Below the pieces are notes generated by a model, which was not told the DNA's origin, ran no database searches, and saw only the letters and a list, made by a program, of their open reading frames with translations. Positions 35,821-48,100 of a stretch of DNA of 64,000 bases are shown here, piece by piece (the first letter of the stretch is position 1; every line of letters starts with the position of its first letter). The stretch is taken from NCBI RefSeq assembly GCF_032854445.1, contig NC_088301.1:3222001-3286000 (forward strand), written 5' to 3'. The position numbers and the translations under genes were made by a program. This stretch comes from Liolophura sinensis (Eukaryota > Mollusca > Polyplacophora > Chitonida > Chitonidae).

Positions 35821-38800
35821 GTCTGTTACATTACTTACCCACTATGACCGATGTAATATTCAATTGAGCTCTCACTATTTATTCACGCTAACACCAACTA
35901 TAGAAAGTTCATTTTCTTCACTCGCTAGGCTGATCAATTCAGCCTGCAACAAAATGTTACACTTTGTTTTCCTATTCTGTTTGTCAGATCTCAGCCACCA
36001 CGGATCATGGCCAGTCGTCTTCCAGGGAAATAGGTAAGGAATAGTGCGTCCGTGATGTAGTTGTAATGAACAAAGGGGTTTGGGCTCTGTAACAAATGTA
36101 TTAACTATATAGACCTGGTACAGTGGTGCTAAATCACAGCATTCCCTCGACACCAACAACTATGTTAAATAGAGGGGAGGTATTTTAAGCGGGTGTATAG
36201 GAAGGGTGTTTTGCCCGAGCCTGCTTGTCAGAGTTAAAACCCTGTGTACCTCATTTCACCCCACAAAGCTGCATTCGTCATTAACGGAACATCAGCAGGG
36301 TTGGAAAGTTTCCAATCTGTCAGACAGATCAGAAACTTGGCCCCCAATGTTACAGACATAAGTCCTGGTCTTCCACTTAAACAAATCTCCATCGCCTGAA
36401 AAAGACGTAAAACTGGGCTACTGAATTATGACTTAATTAATGAAAATACATTTTCTGTGGAGGTAACCTGTGGAACAGCGTGATTTTAATGTATGGGTTA
36501 GCTCCCGAGCGACAAGATGTTACTACTCATCTGGAAAACTAGCATCAGTTAATTGGGCCAGTTTTGAGTTTAGGTATGTTCTTTTCTGCACCTACATCCT
36601 AATACAGATTTACTTCTTAGCAAAGCTTAACTTCTTACTCATGTAACAGGCTGAAGATTACAACACATTGGCGTAATCTTGTAAATCTTCAGAATCTTTA
36701 TCCAAGTAACATTATACACACAAGCCGTACTCGTCTGCTTACATCTTCACTCCTTTAACAGTACAGATAAAGCATACGTCTACTCTTGTGAGCATACAAC
36801 GTCACTGTTCTAACACTAGAGACAAACAATACGTTTACTCTTCTCAGTACACGTCCCCCCCCCACCCCCTACATGTAATACACAGAAACAATAGAAACAC
36901 ATCATGCGTCTACTCTTCTGCTCTTATTTATTTATCCATTTGACTGGTGTGTTACGCCGTACTGCAGACTCAAAACACCGGGTAGAGCCCGGGTGTAGCC
37001 CAGGATCATCCGCGGGTTTCTGACAGCCGTTCCGACGTTCGGCCGGAGAGGAAGCCAGCAATGACCAGGTCTTGAGCTCACACCAACTGCATTGGTGAGG
37101 AACTCTTGAGCCATTGTACCGCGCTAGCACACCAACCTTCTGGGCTACTCTTTAGCTCTTACCCATTAACCCTTGTAACATTACAGATAAATAATACATG
37201 TACTCTTCTCAACTCAAAACATCACAGTTCTAACATACGAGACCAACCATACGAATACTCTTCTCAACATATAACTTCGACCCTGTCACGCTACAAACAA
37301 ACCGCAGGTGTACTCTTTTGTCACATTGCAGACCATACATGCATTCATCTAAACATACAACCTTGCTCTGTAACACTGCAGACAAATGATACATGTATTC
37401 CCTCGGAGATACGGCTCCATCCTGTGACATTGCAGACAATGGATATGTGTATTCTTCTGGGGATACAGCTCTATTCTGTGACATTCGTGTATTCTTCTCA
37501 GCATACAGCCTTGCTCTGTAACACTGCAGACAAACATACGTCTGTACTTCTGAACACACAGCTTCACTCTGTAACACTACAGACAAAGGATACGTGTATT
37601 CCTCTCACCTCTGTAACACTACAGACACACCAAACATGTGTTTTCTACTCTAAACTCTTCCCCACTGTGACACCAAACCCCACAGATGTAGGCTTCCCTT
37701 GGGCACCTCCATGTTCCCCACTCTTGCAGACATGCTATAGACATAGAATACACTGCTGAGCCTTTTATGTAACATTACGGGCTGTTTGTTATTGTGTTGT
37801 AATACGCTTAAATTCTTCAACTTTTTGACATTACCTACAGACTATAGACTTGCACCCTGCATTTGATCATGACCCTGTCGGTATGTCCAAATGCAAGCTT
37901 TAACTGCGATCAGTATTTGATTCCTTCAAGCTATTCAGTTTCAGTGCTTGTACTTTCAGGATGTTGTAGAGATCATTGTGGACTTCCGGGTCGGGATGGA
38001 CGAGACGGACGGGACGGTATTCAGGGACCGTATGGACCACCTGGATCCCCGGGAGAGAAGGGTCCCCCTGTAAGCGTTTCGAGCATGGGTAGCTTTACTT
38101 TTTCAGCCAGTTTAATTGAACAGAAAAGAAAGAAGAGATAACTCTACCACCTTAGATGCTCGATGAAACGGTGGTGTCATTTTCGTTAGTCATGTGTCAC
38201 CCGTGTCAGCCGTATGATCAACCGTGCTATCAAAACACACTAAAACGAACAACATTAATTCATGTCCAGCGAAAGGCACAAATGTACTTAACAAAGACAA
38301 CGGGAACTTTACTGAGATAAAACTTCCACAGCCAGCACAATTTTGGTAAGAATAAATAGTCCCTTTAGATTTAGATTTAGATACTGGTATATAATAACCT
38401 CACCCCCATTGCAATACACGAACGCATTGTCATAGAATATATTGCTGACACCAGTCGGTAATTTGAATGTCCTCCAGCGACACCTTGTAATCGTTGAATC
38501 AGCTTCCGTCACTTATCTTGTGATAAGTTCTTTCTCACTGTGTAACTTGCTTGAAAATGGCATCGCCCTAAATTTATTTTCTTTGTTTAAACAAAGGCAG
38601 AGTTTTTAAATAAAATTCATTTATTTACCTTTTGCCATTTAACTTTGGCCAGATCACACGGCTGTGGTTATATCAACGTCCCACTGTTTACGTCGTGTCA
38701 TATGTATTAAATTGGCGATAGATGTATTAAAGTGGCGCTTTTCGTACTGTACTACATGTATCAAGACGGCGCTGTTCCTCTATCTGATCATCTAGTTTGG

Positions 38801-41800
38801 TACATCTAGCCCTGTTCAGTCCTAGATGTACTAAACTATGCGCTGTTCATCCTGTACTAGACATATTAAATCATCAGTTGTGCTATGTTCCAGTTACTGT
38901 TTTTAAAAGCCCCTATATTAGTAAAACAAAAAATAGAAACCTTTACATCAAAAGTAATTTGTTTGATAGGGACAATCCTTCTTTATGGAGTCCAATCTTG
39001 AGAAGATTTTAAACATCTTAACAGAGAAGATGGCTGTCATGATCGCCCAGGAGGTCAAGTTGACACGCTCTGTGAAGAATAAGGGTGAGGACATGACAGA
39101 GGAGAGACGGGCTCGTTCTGGCCCATCCTTCAGAGAAAACACACAACAGACAGACTTAGGTGAGTCCGTGTGTAAATTCATAAACGGTGGGGTTGCACCA
39201 AAACTCAAAACTGCCTAACCTTGGTAAGTGTGTGTGTAGTACATCATCAAGGGAGTTACGACTGATTCCAAATCAGACTAGTCCGGGTAAGTCCGTCTTA
39301 AATATACATCAGCTGTGGAGTTACACCTAAACACAAAACAGTTTGGCCTGGACGAGTCCATTTGTAATACATCAGCAATGGAGTTACACCTGGCCTGGGT
39401 GGGCCTGCATTTAATACATCAACAGTGGAGTTACACCTCAACACAAAACAGTCTGGCCTGGGTGAGTCCGTCTGTAATACATCAACAATGGAGTTACACC
39501 TGAGTACAAAACAGTCTGGCCTGGGTAAGTGTGTCTATCATACATCAGCTGTGGAGTTACACCTGAATACAATATATTCTTGCCTGGCTGAGTCCGTCTG
39601 TAATACATCAGCACTGGAGTTACACCTGACCTGGGTAAGCCTGCATATAATACATCAACAGTGGAGTTACACCTGAACACAAAACTGTCTGGCCTGCATG
39701 AATCTGTCTTTAATGCATCAGCAGTGGAGTTACACCTGAACACAAAACAGTTTGGCCTGAGTCAGTCCGTCTGTAATACGTTAGCAGTGGAGTTACACCT
39801 GAACACAAAACAGTCTGGCCTGCATGAATCTGTCTTTAATACATCAGCTGTGGAGTTACACCTGAACACAAAACAGTTTTGCCTGAGTCAGTCCGTCTGT
39901 AATACGTTAGTAGTGGAGTTACACCTGAACACAAAACAGTGGGGTTTGGGTGTGTCCGTCTGTTATACATCAGCTGTGAAGTTACGCCTGAACAGAAAAC
40001 AATCTAGACTGGATGAATCTGTCTGTAATGCACCAGCAGTGGAATTACACCTGAACAGAAAACAGTCTGGCCTGGATGAATCCGTCTATAATACATTAAC
40101 TGTGGAGTTACACCTGAACACAAAACAGTCTGGCCTGGAATCTGTTTTATACATCAGCTGTGTAGTATACACCTAACACATAACTGTTCCCTGACCTTAA
40201 CAGTCTTGCTAATACATAGCAGTGAGTTACACTAACAGATACACCTGATCAAAAAACAGTGGGTTGGTGTGTCCGTCTGTTATACATCAGCTGTGGAGTT
40301 ACGCCTGAACAGAAAACCAGTCTAGACTGGATGAATCTGTCTGTAATGCACCAGCAGTAGAATTACACCTGAACAGAAAACAGTCTGGCCTGGATGAATC
40401 CGTCTATAATACATTAACTGTGGAGTTACACCTGAACACATAACTGTTTGGCCTGAGTCAGTCCGTCTGTAATACATCAGCAGTGGAGTTACACCTGAAT
40501 GAGTGTTTTGTGATGAGTCCGTCTGTAATACATCAGCAGTGGAGTTACACCTGAACAGAAAACAGTCTGGCCTGGATGAGTATTACGTTAACAATACAGT
40601 TACACCTGGACAGAAAACAGTCTGGCCTGGATGAATCCGTCTGTAATACATCAGCAGTGGAGTTGCGCTGCTGAAGAGGCATGACATAGATCATAAATTG
40701 CTGTGTAATCTCGAACATGTCATCGAGGCTTGTTAACACTCAGGGGTACAATAACAGCGGAGAAAGCTCTAATCTGAGATGATAAAAAGATTTTTCTATT
40801 CAATATTTGGGAACAGTTGTCAATAGTTTGTGCATAGACAGTTTCTAAAAGAATTACAACACACATGGAACATTTTCTTTTTAATTTTTGTGAATTTTTT
40901 GTGTGTGTGTGTGTCCCAGGCTCTGAAAGGAGAATCGATCAATCTAGAAATTTAGTAGCCTGATGTCAAAACAACTCTGTTGGGGGACGAGTCCGATTTG
41001 GATTGCGGTGGGGTTGGGTTCTGAGTTCATAGATGATGTGAAGTCCGAAAATTCACGACCCTTAGCGGAAATTACATGAATACAAGTAGAAGGTCATAAA
41101 AAGACATAAAGTAAATCCTAAGTAGGAATATTTTATCTGAATTTTTTGGGTATTAACTTTTTTACGGAAAGGGAGACAAAATGATCTCTGACTGACTGGT
41201 ATAAGATATAGGGAAGTCAAAGTTGTGTTTACCACAAGCTGAATTTTATGTACCGTGTGTGACCAATTTACCTAAGTGTGATTGAGGCTGATGTTTTTAT
41301 CTCTGCACATCTTGTCTTAGGGTCGATTATTTATCCCTTTAAAACCATCATCTTTATGGTAGAATTTTTTGTCAAGTTACTTTTAATGCTAAACTCTTAC
41401 TGCCAGTTAGTACAAACAGGCTTATACTGTTCCCCTGAGGTACTCAGGAAATTAAATATGCCTTACCGACGTCATTGTAAGCTTAACATTGTCTCCGGTT
41501 GGTTTTGAGTGAATGACTTTTTCGTTTGTTGAGTTGATTGGTGTGAGAAATGTTCAGGTTGGCGAACACGTGCACACTTACCCATTGGTCATGCGGTCTT
41601 AACAATGTCCACAAATGAAGTACTTCCAATGGTTAAACATACGACATTAAAGCCTACTCCTGTATTTGGCACCTGGGCAGACAAATACCTTTTCATATGT
41701 ACCGTTTACCCACTTTTTAAACTGTCATTTTTTTAAATATTTTTTATAGTTACCGTAAGAGACTGTATTTTACAAAACTGCATTAAACCTGGGCACGACA

Positions 41801-43702
41801 CGAACCACTCGTGGTTCCCGTAAAATGTTATTTTTGTCGGCTAAACGGAAAAGAACTATTTGCATATTACGTTGTGTGTACAAAATCGTGCTACATGTAA
41901 TTTTTTTGTTTGTTTTTAGCGGGTGCGATCTATACTCGCTGGGGACGGACAGAATGTCCAAGCTATTCTACCACTTTGTACCAAGGTACGTAGATTCTCG
42001 ATCAAACTCTCTGACTAAGCAAAGTAATGTAGCAATCATAACCAACTAAACCGTCTCGTAAGAAGACCTAAGTTATATGTACGTATGTAAGCGGCATTAA
42101 AATAAAACTGATTATTGGCCGTGATCCATGAAGTGAGTATCTTTGAGTCATAAAGGATCCCTTACAACTAGATAGAAAAATCGTACCATTTCGGTGCAGC
42201 AGACTGGGGGAATTTTTTCATGCAAAAAACAAGCAAAACTTACTGCAATATAAAGTACAATTACTGAAGAACATCTGTGTGAAAAATTGTGTGAAAAAAG
42301 TGCTATGTATACGTTTTGTTTTATCAAATAACAAGGGCAGATTTTAGTACGTTTTCATGCGGGAATTCCCTTCATAAAAAATACAAGTACGTGAACCAAA
42401 CTATTTCCACATATTTGGTGTCCAGTTATGAAGTAGTAGGCTATGATGAACGAAGTATAGTGTTCGCGCAATCATAATTTCATCAGCTGAAAACAAAAAT
42501 AAATAATTTAGAAGTTCAGAGCAACTCCACATTCACCATGTACTTCAAAGCTTCTCACGCATTGTCAACATTGGTCCACTGGTAACATGCCTCAAAATAG
42601 TTGTGTGGAACAGGATAACGCGTTCGATTCCTATATTTGCTTTCTTTTTTAGTGCTTAACACAGTGAGATGACGGAGGGGAGCAGAATAATTAGATTCAC
42701 ACAAGACTTTTTATATATATTTCTTCATATATTGTCAAGCTATAAGTAAATACGTTCATAAATATTATTGTCAATGTATACAGATTTTATACATTATTCT
42801 TCCAATAAACACTCGACGGTACTTATCTGAGCTAACAGCATATCATACAATTCCACAAAAAAGGGGGCGCGTTTTATATCAGTTTAGTTTCGTAAGAAAT
42901 GTCCATTAGACACTGTCATATATTCACGGTGTAATTCGTAAGACAAAATGTCTTTCAAATACCAGCACTGCATAGAAAAGGATATTATCCAATGCATTTA
43001 ATCGCATACAGTAAACTGATGGTTACCAACGAATATCCTAACATATTTCATCATTTAAACCTGTTACATAACCACTTTGACCGTATGCCGGGGAAACCTT
43101 TGCGTCATTTCACAGAGAATCTGTAACTGTGAGGAGGTTGGCAATCCACCTGAGCAGCAGAGGGACAATTTCCCATCCTGTTACATGGAGCCTTTTTTAT
43201 TATTACAGGTTTGATGGCCGGGTCACATTACCAGCACAAGGGAAGCGGTGGCAACCATTTGTGTCTTCCTCTAAATCCTCAGTGGAACAAGACTTTTGGC
43301 GGACACCAGTCTGGAGCTTATCTGTATGGATCTGAGTTTGAACTTTACAACACCAATCCGGTCTTCCACCAGAGTAACTCGGGCGGGGATTTCTTTCACG
43401 AAAGGGACATTCAGTGTGCTGTCTGTTACACACCGGGCAGACCGAGTCACGTGATGATCCCAGCCCGCCTGGAGTGTCCAATCGGATGGACCGTGGAGTA
43501 TCAGGGGTTTCTCATGGCCGCACATCATACTCACCGAAAGTCTGAGTACGTGTGCGTGGATCAGGATCCAGATACTCACCCCGGCACCGCTAAAAACGTC
43601 AACGGCAATCTGCTGTATATTGTAGAGGCTGTGTGCGGCCCACTGCCGTGTCCAAACTATGTTGACGGTTATGAAGTTACCTGTGTTGTTTGCACAAAAT
43701 AG
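35767..43702 (+). CDS. Short-chain collagen C4-like secreted protein, copy 2 (complete, six exons)
   Basis: Exons 35767-35820, 35988-36033, 37960-38069, 38970-39159, 41920-41985 and 43209-43702 join in frame (intron phases 0, 1, 0, 1, 1), all with GT-AG borders, to a conceptual 319-residue product. Order: signal peptide (1-18, MISISALGFFITAVFVVQ), linker, CCRDHC cluster (35-40), ten Gly-X-Y triplets (41-70), helical spacer (71-133), then a Cys-rich C-terminal domain (from 134) with 'YTRWGRTECP', 'MIPARLECP', 'EYVCVDQ' and 'VCGPLPCPNYV', ending VVCTK. This C-terminal domain is typical of invertebrate 'short-chain collagen C4-like' proteins, named after sponge spongin-type short collagens. An extracellular matrix or secreted role is inferred. 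It is the intact member of a four-copy tandem family. Confidence 0.85.
35988..36033 (+). CDS. Copy 2 exon 2: linker
   Basis: 46 nt encoding ISATTDHGQSSSREI plus one base (phase-1 GTAAGG donor). The polar Ser-rich start of the mature protein. Confidence 0.8.
36927..37145 (-). mobile_element. SINE in intron 2 of copy 2
   Basis: Inverted SINE with 'GTGTTACGCCGTACTGCAGA', 'GGCCGGAGAGGAAGCCAGCA' and head remnants. Flanks match the SINEs at 20898 and 57297. Part of the 3' body is deleted, as in copy 4. Confidence 0.8.
37146..37660. repeat. Diverged intron-2 repeat units (copy 2)
   Basis: Units with 'CTCTGTAACACTGCAGACAA' and 'TACGTGTATTCYTCT' in irregular tandem order. They correspond to 57520-57990 and 21076-21560. 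A 217-codon plus frame and minus-strand frames across it are artefacts. Similar units precede the SINE at 36690-36900. Confidence 0.7.
37960..38069 (+). CDS. Copy 2 exon 3: Cys cluster and Gly-X-Y triplets
   Basis: 110 nt. Three cysteines (CCRDHC) precede ten uninterrupted Gly-X-Y triplets, including three consecutive GRD. The cysteines could link chains covalently at the start of the helix, by analogy with other short collagens. Donor GTAAGC, phase 0. Confidence 0.85.
38695..38880. repeat. 34-bp intron-3 repeat (copy 2), few units
   Basis: About five diverged units of 'ATTAAATTGGCGCTGTTCAT'. The array is much shorter than in copy 4. Confidence 0.75.
38970..39159 (+). CDS. Copy 2 exon 4: helical spacer
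   Basis: 190 nt beginning GQSFFMES, with a helix-prone stretch 'LEKILNILTEKMAVMIAQEV', then a charged polar tail ending NTQQTDL. Possible coiled-coil trimerisation segment (inference). The donor GTGAGTCC is the origin of the intron-4 repeat. Confidence 0.8.
39160..40680. repeat. 63-bp minisatellite of intron 4 (copy 2), about 24 units
   Basis: Starts at the exon 4 donor. Units contain 'GTGGAGTTACACCTGAACAC', 'AAAACAGTCTGGCCTG' and 'GTGAGTCCGTCTGTAATACA'. The first units keep a GTRAGT donor core; many later ones read GCATGAATC instead. A block near 39950-40160 is repeated at 40250-40450. Open frames through the array (up to 171 codons) follow from a period divisible by three. Confidence 0.9.
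41920..41985 (+). CDS. Copy 2 exon 5: start of C-terminal domain
   Basis: 66 nt encoding GAIYTRWGRTECPSYSTTLY plus Q. Phase 1 on both sides, acceptor TTTTTAG, donor GTACGT. The YTRWGR segment is characteristic of the short-chain collagen C4-like C-terminal domain. Confidence 0.85.
43209..43702 (+). CDS. Copy 2 exon 6: Cys-rich C-terminal domain
   Basis: 494 nt, 163 residues and a TAG stop at 43700-43702. Nine cysteines, ten with exon 5. Recognisable segments: 'LCLPLNPQWNKTFGG', 'CAVCYTPGR', 'MIPARLECPIGWTVEY', 'SEYVCVDQDPDTHPGT', 'LLYIVEAVCGPLPCP'. No stop or frameshift. Confidence 0.9.
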
Positions 43703-44212
43703 GTAAAAATCTTTGATCCAAAACTATTACATATTTTTAATTTGGTTAACATTTGTACGGATTTAATATCTTTATTTCAATAGGTGTTTTAAGTCATAAA
43801 TCTCTGTCATATACGATGTCGGCGAGCTTTAACCAATCGGCGCAGGATGTCCACGCCAGTAAGAAGACAAACCCATTTAATCGGTGGCATTTCGCACATT
43901 AACTTCCATGTACTGGTATGATAGCGTGGTAAAACTAGAGTAGTGGCCATTGTCCCGACACTGTTATCACGTTGGTTTTGGTGTTGTCTATAAGACCCAT
44001 GTTCCACAGCATTGTTGACACTTATTTCATTTGCTACAGAATTTAATGTAAAAATGAATATTTCAACTGCCTGTCTTTTGTGTTTTTGTTTTTTTTTTTT
44101 CATGTGTGTGTTTTGGAAAAAGCTATGTCTATGGTTAACCACCAAGTCGCACAGGCCATGAGATACATGTACTTAAGACTACTTACAAGGTGTCGAAATC
44201 TGTAGAATATCT
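43703..44212. other. 3' flank of copy 2
   Basis: Aligns with the 3' flanks of copies 1 and 3 to about 44130. No AATAAA was seen on the plus strand within 350 bases of the stop. Confidence 0.5.
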
Positions 44213-44535
44213 TTGAGTGAGTGATTGAGTGCTTGAGATTTGGCGTCGTACTTAACAATTTTATATGTCATATGACGACGAAGGAATTATTAGAGTGCAT
44301 ATAATGTACATCCATGTTGCAGCACGAATTTCCACCGCTCTTTTTTCTAGTGCTGCTTCACTGAGACGACTTACCGAAGGCAAGTAAGGCCCGAGCCATT
44401 ATACTGATACGGGTCATCCAGTCGTTGCACTATCCCCCTTCATGCTGAACGCCAAGCGAGGAAGTTACAGCTTCCTCTTTTAATGTCTTAGGTGTGACGC
44501 AACCCATCAGTGACTCTGGATCTACCGTTTCTGAA
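44213..44535 (+). repeat. Dispersed repeat of about 320 bp (family D), full copy
   Basis: Contains 'CATATGACGACGAAGGAATT', 'TGCTGCTTCACTGAGACGAC', 'GCCATTATACTGATACGGGT' and 'GAACGCCAAGCGAGGAAGTT'. Shared with 52350-52915 and partly with 14622. No coding potential or clear termini; probably a non-autonomous element. Confidence 0.65.
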
Positions 44536-44622
44536 GATTATCTTTAAGACATAATAATTTAGGCATCGGTGTTGTCTATAAGGCCCATATTCCACCTTGT
44601 TGTTGACATTTATTAAGAAAAT

Positions 44623-44822
44623 NNNNNNNNNNNNNNNNNNNNNNNNNNNNNNNNNNNNNNNNNNNNNNNNNNNNNNNNNNNNNNNNNNNNNNNNNNNNNN
44701 NNNNNNNNNNNNNNNNNNNNNNNNNNNNNNNNNNNNNNNNNNNNNNNNNNNNNNNNNNNNNNNNNNNNNNNNNNNNNNNNNNNNNNNNNNNNNNNNNNNN
44801 NNNNNNNNNNNNNNNNNNNNNN
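44623..44822. other. Assembly gap of 200 N
   Basis: Exactly 200 unknown bases, a scaffold-gap placeholder, so the true length is unknown. Its left edge is a second copy of 'GTGTTGTCTATAAGGCCCAT', already seen at about 43982. Confidence 0.95.
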
Positions 44823-45075
44823 AACTGTTGAAATAACGTTTGTGATTTTTACCACAAGCCCACAGTACAACCAAATAATAGCAGTGGCACATACTGTATA
44901 TACACATGTACCATAACTGTCGAACTGACATTGTGACTTTACCACAAGTCCTCATTACAACCAAAGAATAGCAGTTGTACACACTATATCCAAGCACTAT
45001 AATTGTCGAACTGACGTTGTGACTTTATCACAACTTTTCAGTACAACCAAAGGACAGCAGTATTACATATACGAG
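44823..45075. repeat. Tandem repeat of about 90 bp, three units
   Basis: Three units with 'TGTCGAACTGACATTGTGAC', 'TTTACCACAAGTC' and 'TACAACCAAAGAATAGCAG'. A related stretch lies downstream of copy 3 (50995-51105), so it belongs to the duplicated flank. Confidence 0.7.
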
Positions 45076-46414
45076 TTCAAGAAGCACAGTGAGAAAGAAA
45101 AATAAGTCTAGAGAACACCTACTGAGTCAGGTCAGCCAAAAGTAAACTGCATACGTGATAAAACACAATTTTAGTATTTTGTTTGGTTTTTTTTGGTGAC
45201 AGCTTGCGGTCCGTCTTCCTCCAAATTAATTCGGATGTCTTCATATGGGAGAAAATTTGTCAGTACTCTGTCAAATGTCGGGTGTTTAGCCCGGGAACTC
45301 AACTCTCTTTTCTACCCCCCCTCCCCCCCCCCCCCCCCCCCCCCCTTCCGAAAAAAATATGACGGTTCGTCTATGTGACTACTACTTAAGTATAATGTTG
45401 AACAATACTTAAACAAATAAACCTGTATACTGTAGATGCAGACATAGGGCCTATACCGTGTATATACCACATTGGCCTAACAAATGCTCACTGTATGCAA
45501 TACAGGTTTTCGCCAGAACAATAAAATTTCCCCCACTTCATAGAAAATGTTCTTTTGTAATTACAGGCTATAGATTAGTTTTGGCAGATACAATAGTTGA
45601 TGTGATCTTCTACTTTCTTTTCTATTTTTTTTTTCGTCTTCTTTGAAATCGTAATGAAGCTGCTAGAATATAGCATATTAATACGTCTACTAAACACCAC
45701 GGAATCTGGGTATTTATTTTATATTACACTGCTCATTTGATACGTTTATTTACTGACATCGTTGATGTTTCACGTCACTCCCATAATTATCATGTATAGT
45801 ACTGCGGTCAGCGGTAGGAGAAAACCATCGCTTTTGTCAAGGAATTGTTTAACCTATTACTTCAAACTGAGGGTACACCGACTGGAGGAGGATTCGGATC
45901 CTGTACCAGGGTGCGACAAACAACTGTTTTGCAGCATTAGATGGTCACTATCCTCAGCTAAATTGGTGGATATAGTTCTAACTGCTTATGATAAAGTTCT
46001 AACTGGCTTATGATAAATCTCTAACTCTTTATGACAAACACAGGTACATCACTCAAATGTAATACCTAATTAACAGAAAGTTAATACAGGACAAAGTGTA
46101 CAAACTTAGTACTTTAACACGAACGAACGACATGTACGAGAGCTGGATTCGAGTTTGTGACATGTGTAGATATACTCTAACCACCATCGGAAGCCACGCT
46201 GTAGCAAAATCAGGTAACGGCGGATTCACTAACACATATACACAATGGTTACACAAGAGATTGTGCTTGACTTCTTCTTTTCAAGTAACTATACGTACTT
46301 TTACATCTTCTTACATTTCAGTCTGGCTATGACTTTCTTTAATCAAAAATCGCCAATATATGGCAGGAATTTGTCGAAGTAGCTGTAAGCAAATCATTTA
46401 TTCATTCATTCAAA
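45076..46414. other. Intergenic between copies 2 and 3
   Basis: Contains a C-run at 45315-45345. From about 45880 it aligns with the upstream region of copy 4. No gene. Confidence 0.5.
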
Positions 46415-46535
46415 TATAAAGGGAGACAACTACACTGACGTTACAGTTTGACAGTGGTCAATCGTGTGATTGAGCTCATGATCAAACGTAACTTTATCAA
46501 CACATGAACCTGGTCTTCCGCATCATCTAGAGAAA
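46415..46535 (+). promoter_or_regulatory. Promoter-proximal region of copy 3
   Basis: TATAAAGGGAGACAACTAC is retained at 46415. The downstream leader is diverged ('CAGTGGTCAATCGTGTGATT'). An upstream ATG at 46504 meets an in-frame stop before the main ATG. Confidence 0.45.
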
Positions 46536-47494
46536 ATGATTTTAATCTCTGCTGCTTTAGGCTTTGTCATCGCTGTTGTGTTTGTTGAGCAGGTCTGTTT
46601 CATTAGTCGACCGCCTTCGGCAATGTCATTTTCAACTAAGCTCACCCCTATTTATTCACGCTAACACCAACTACAGAAAGTTCTGTTTTCTTAACTCGTT
46701 AGGCTTATCAATTCGTCCTACTACACAATGTCAAATTTTTTTCCTATTCTGTTTGTCAGATTTTAGCCACCACGGATCAAGTAGGATCGTGTTGTAGGAA
46801 TAATGAACTTGGGGTTTGGGTTCTGTAACATGTGTATGAACTATCAAGACTTACCGTCAGACAGATCAGAGACTGGGCTGATCATGTTACAGTCGTAGGG
46901 CATGATATTATATTTCCCCGCATCTGCAGAACTCGTGATCAGGGTAAAGCAGAGCTATTTAACATGGCTTAATTAATGGAATTACCCTTTCTGTAGTGGT
47001 ATACTGTGAATCTGTGTGATTTTAATAGTCATCTGGAAAACTAGGATCAAGTGCCACCTATGCTTCTGGACATACAACTTTACTGTTCTATCCCAAGAGA
47101 CAAACCATACGCCTGTCCTTCTCAATATATGAATTCCCCCGGTAACACTACGCTCCAGATATATCTTACTGCCTGCCCCTCCCGGCACAAAGAAGGAATA
47201 TATAGTCATAGAGTATGTTGCTGACATCAGTGGTTAATATGAACGTTCTCTAGTGACCCCGATCTCATTGTTGAATAAGCTTCGTTCACTTATTTTGTGA
47301 TTAGTGATATTCTGTCTTTCTCACTGTGTAACTTACCTGAAAATGGCAGCGCTTTAAATTATTTTTCTTCTAGTTTGAACAAAGTCGGATTTTGGATTAA
47401 AGTGCAAAATGTGCATTCCTTTTTGGCACCCTGTAAATTTCCATAGATCACACCTCTGCAGATATATTGGCTTTCCACCGTTTACATCGTGTCA

Positions 47495-47620
47495 GATGTA
47501 TTAAATTGGCGCTGTTTATACTATACTAGATGTATTAAACTGGCACTGTTCACACTAAACTAGATTATCAAACTGGCACTCTTCATACTGCATAACATGT
47601 ATTAAATTGGTGATCATCCT
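47495..47620. repeat. 34-bp intron-3 repeat (copy 3), about four units
   Basis: Units such as 'TATTAAATTGGCGCTGTTTA' and 'TACTATACTAGATG'. A short array, as in copy 2. Confidence 0.7.
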
Positions 47621-47728
47621 AAGAAAAATCTCATCTGTATCTCATAGTCTAAGCCTAATATCAGTAGGCTATGTTCCAGGTACCGTCTTTAAGAAGCCCC
47701 CATATAGGTAGAAGAACAAATAAAAATA

Positions 47729-47885
47729 GCCGTACGTGGGAAGGTCTGCCAGCAACCTGCGGATGGTCGTGGGTTTCCCCCGGGCTCTGCCCGGTTTTCA
47801 CCCACCATAATGCTGGTCGCCGTCGTATAAGTGAAATATTCTTCAGTACGGCGTCCAATCAAATAAATCAAACAAATCAAATAAA
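47729..47885 (+). mobile_element. SINE 3' half in intron 3 of copy 3
   Basis: Starts at 'AGCCGTACGTGGGAAGGTCT' and continues through the body to an AAAT/CAAAT tail. The tRNA head is absent, so it is 5'-truncated. Specific to copy 3. Confidence 0.8.
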
Positions 47886-48100
47886 AATATTTACAGAAAA
47901 ATCAATTTGTTTGATAGGGACAGTCCTTCTTTATGGAGACCAGTCTGGAGAAGAAATTAAAGATCTTAACCGAGAAGATGGCTGTCATGATCGCCCAGGA
48001 TGAGCTGACACCCCTGCAAAGCATTAGGTGGAGGACATGACAGTAGAGGCAAGGGCTAGTTCTGGCCCGTCCTGAGAGGACGCACAACAGACAGGCCTAG

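Noticed and set aside
37106-37759. 217-codon plus-strand frame
   Set aside because: It spans SINE and intron-2 repeat units between two well-supported exons of copy 2, and the peptide is repeat-driven.
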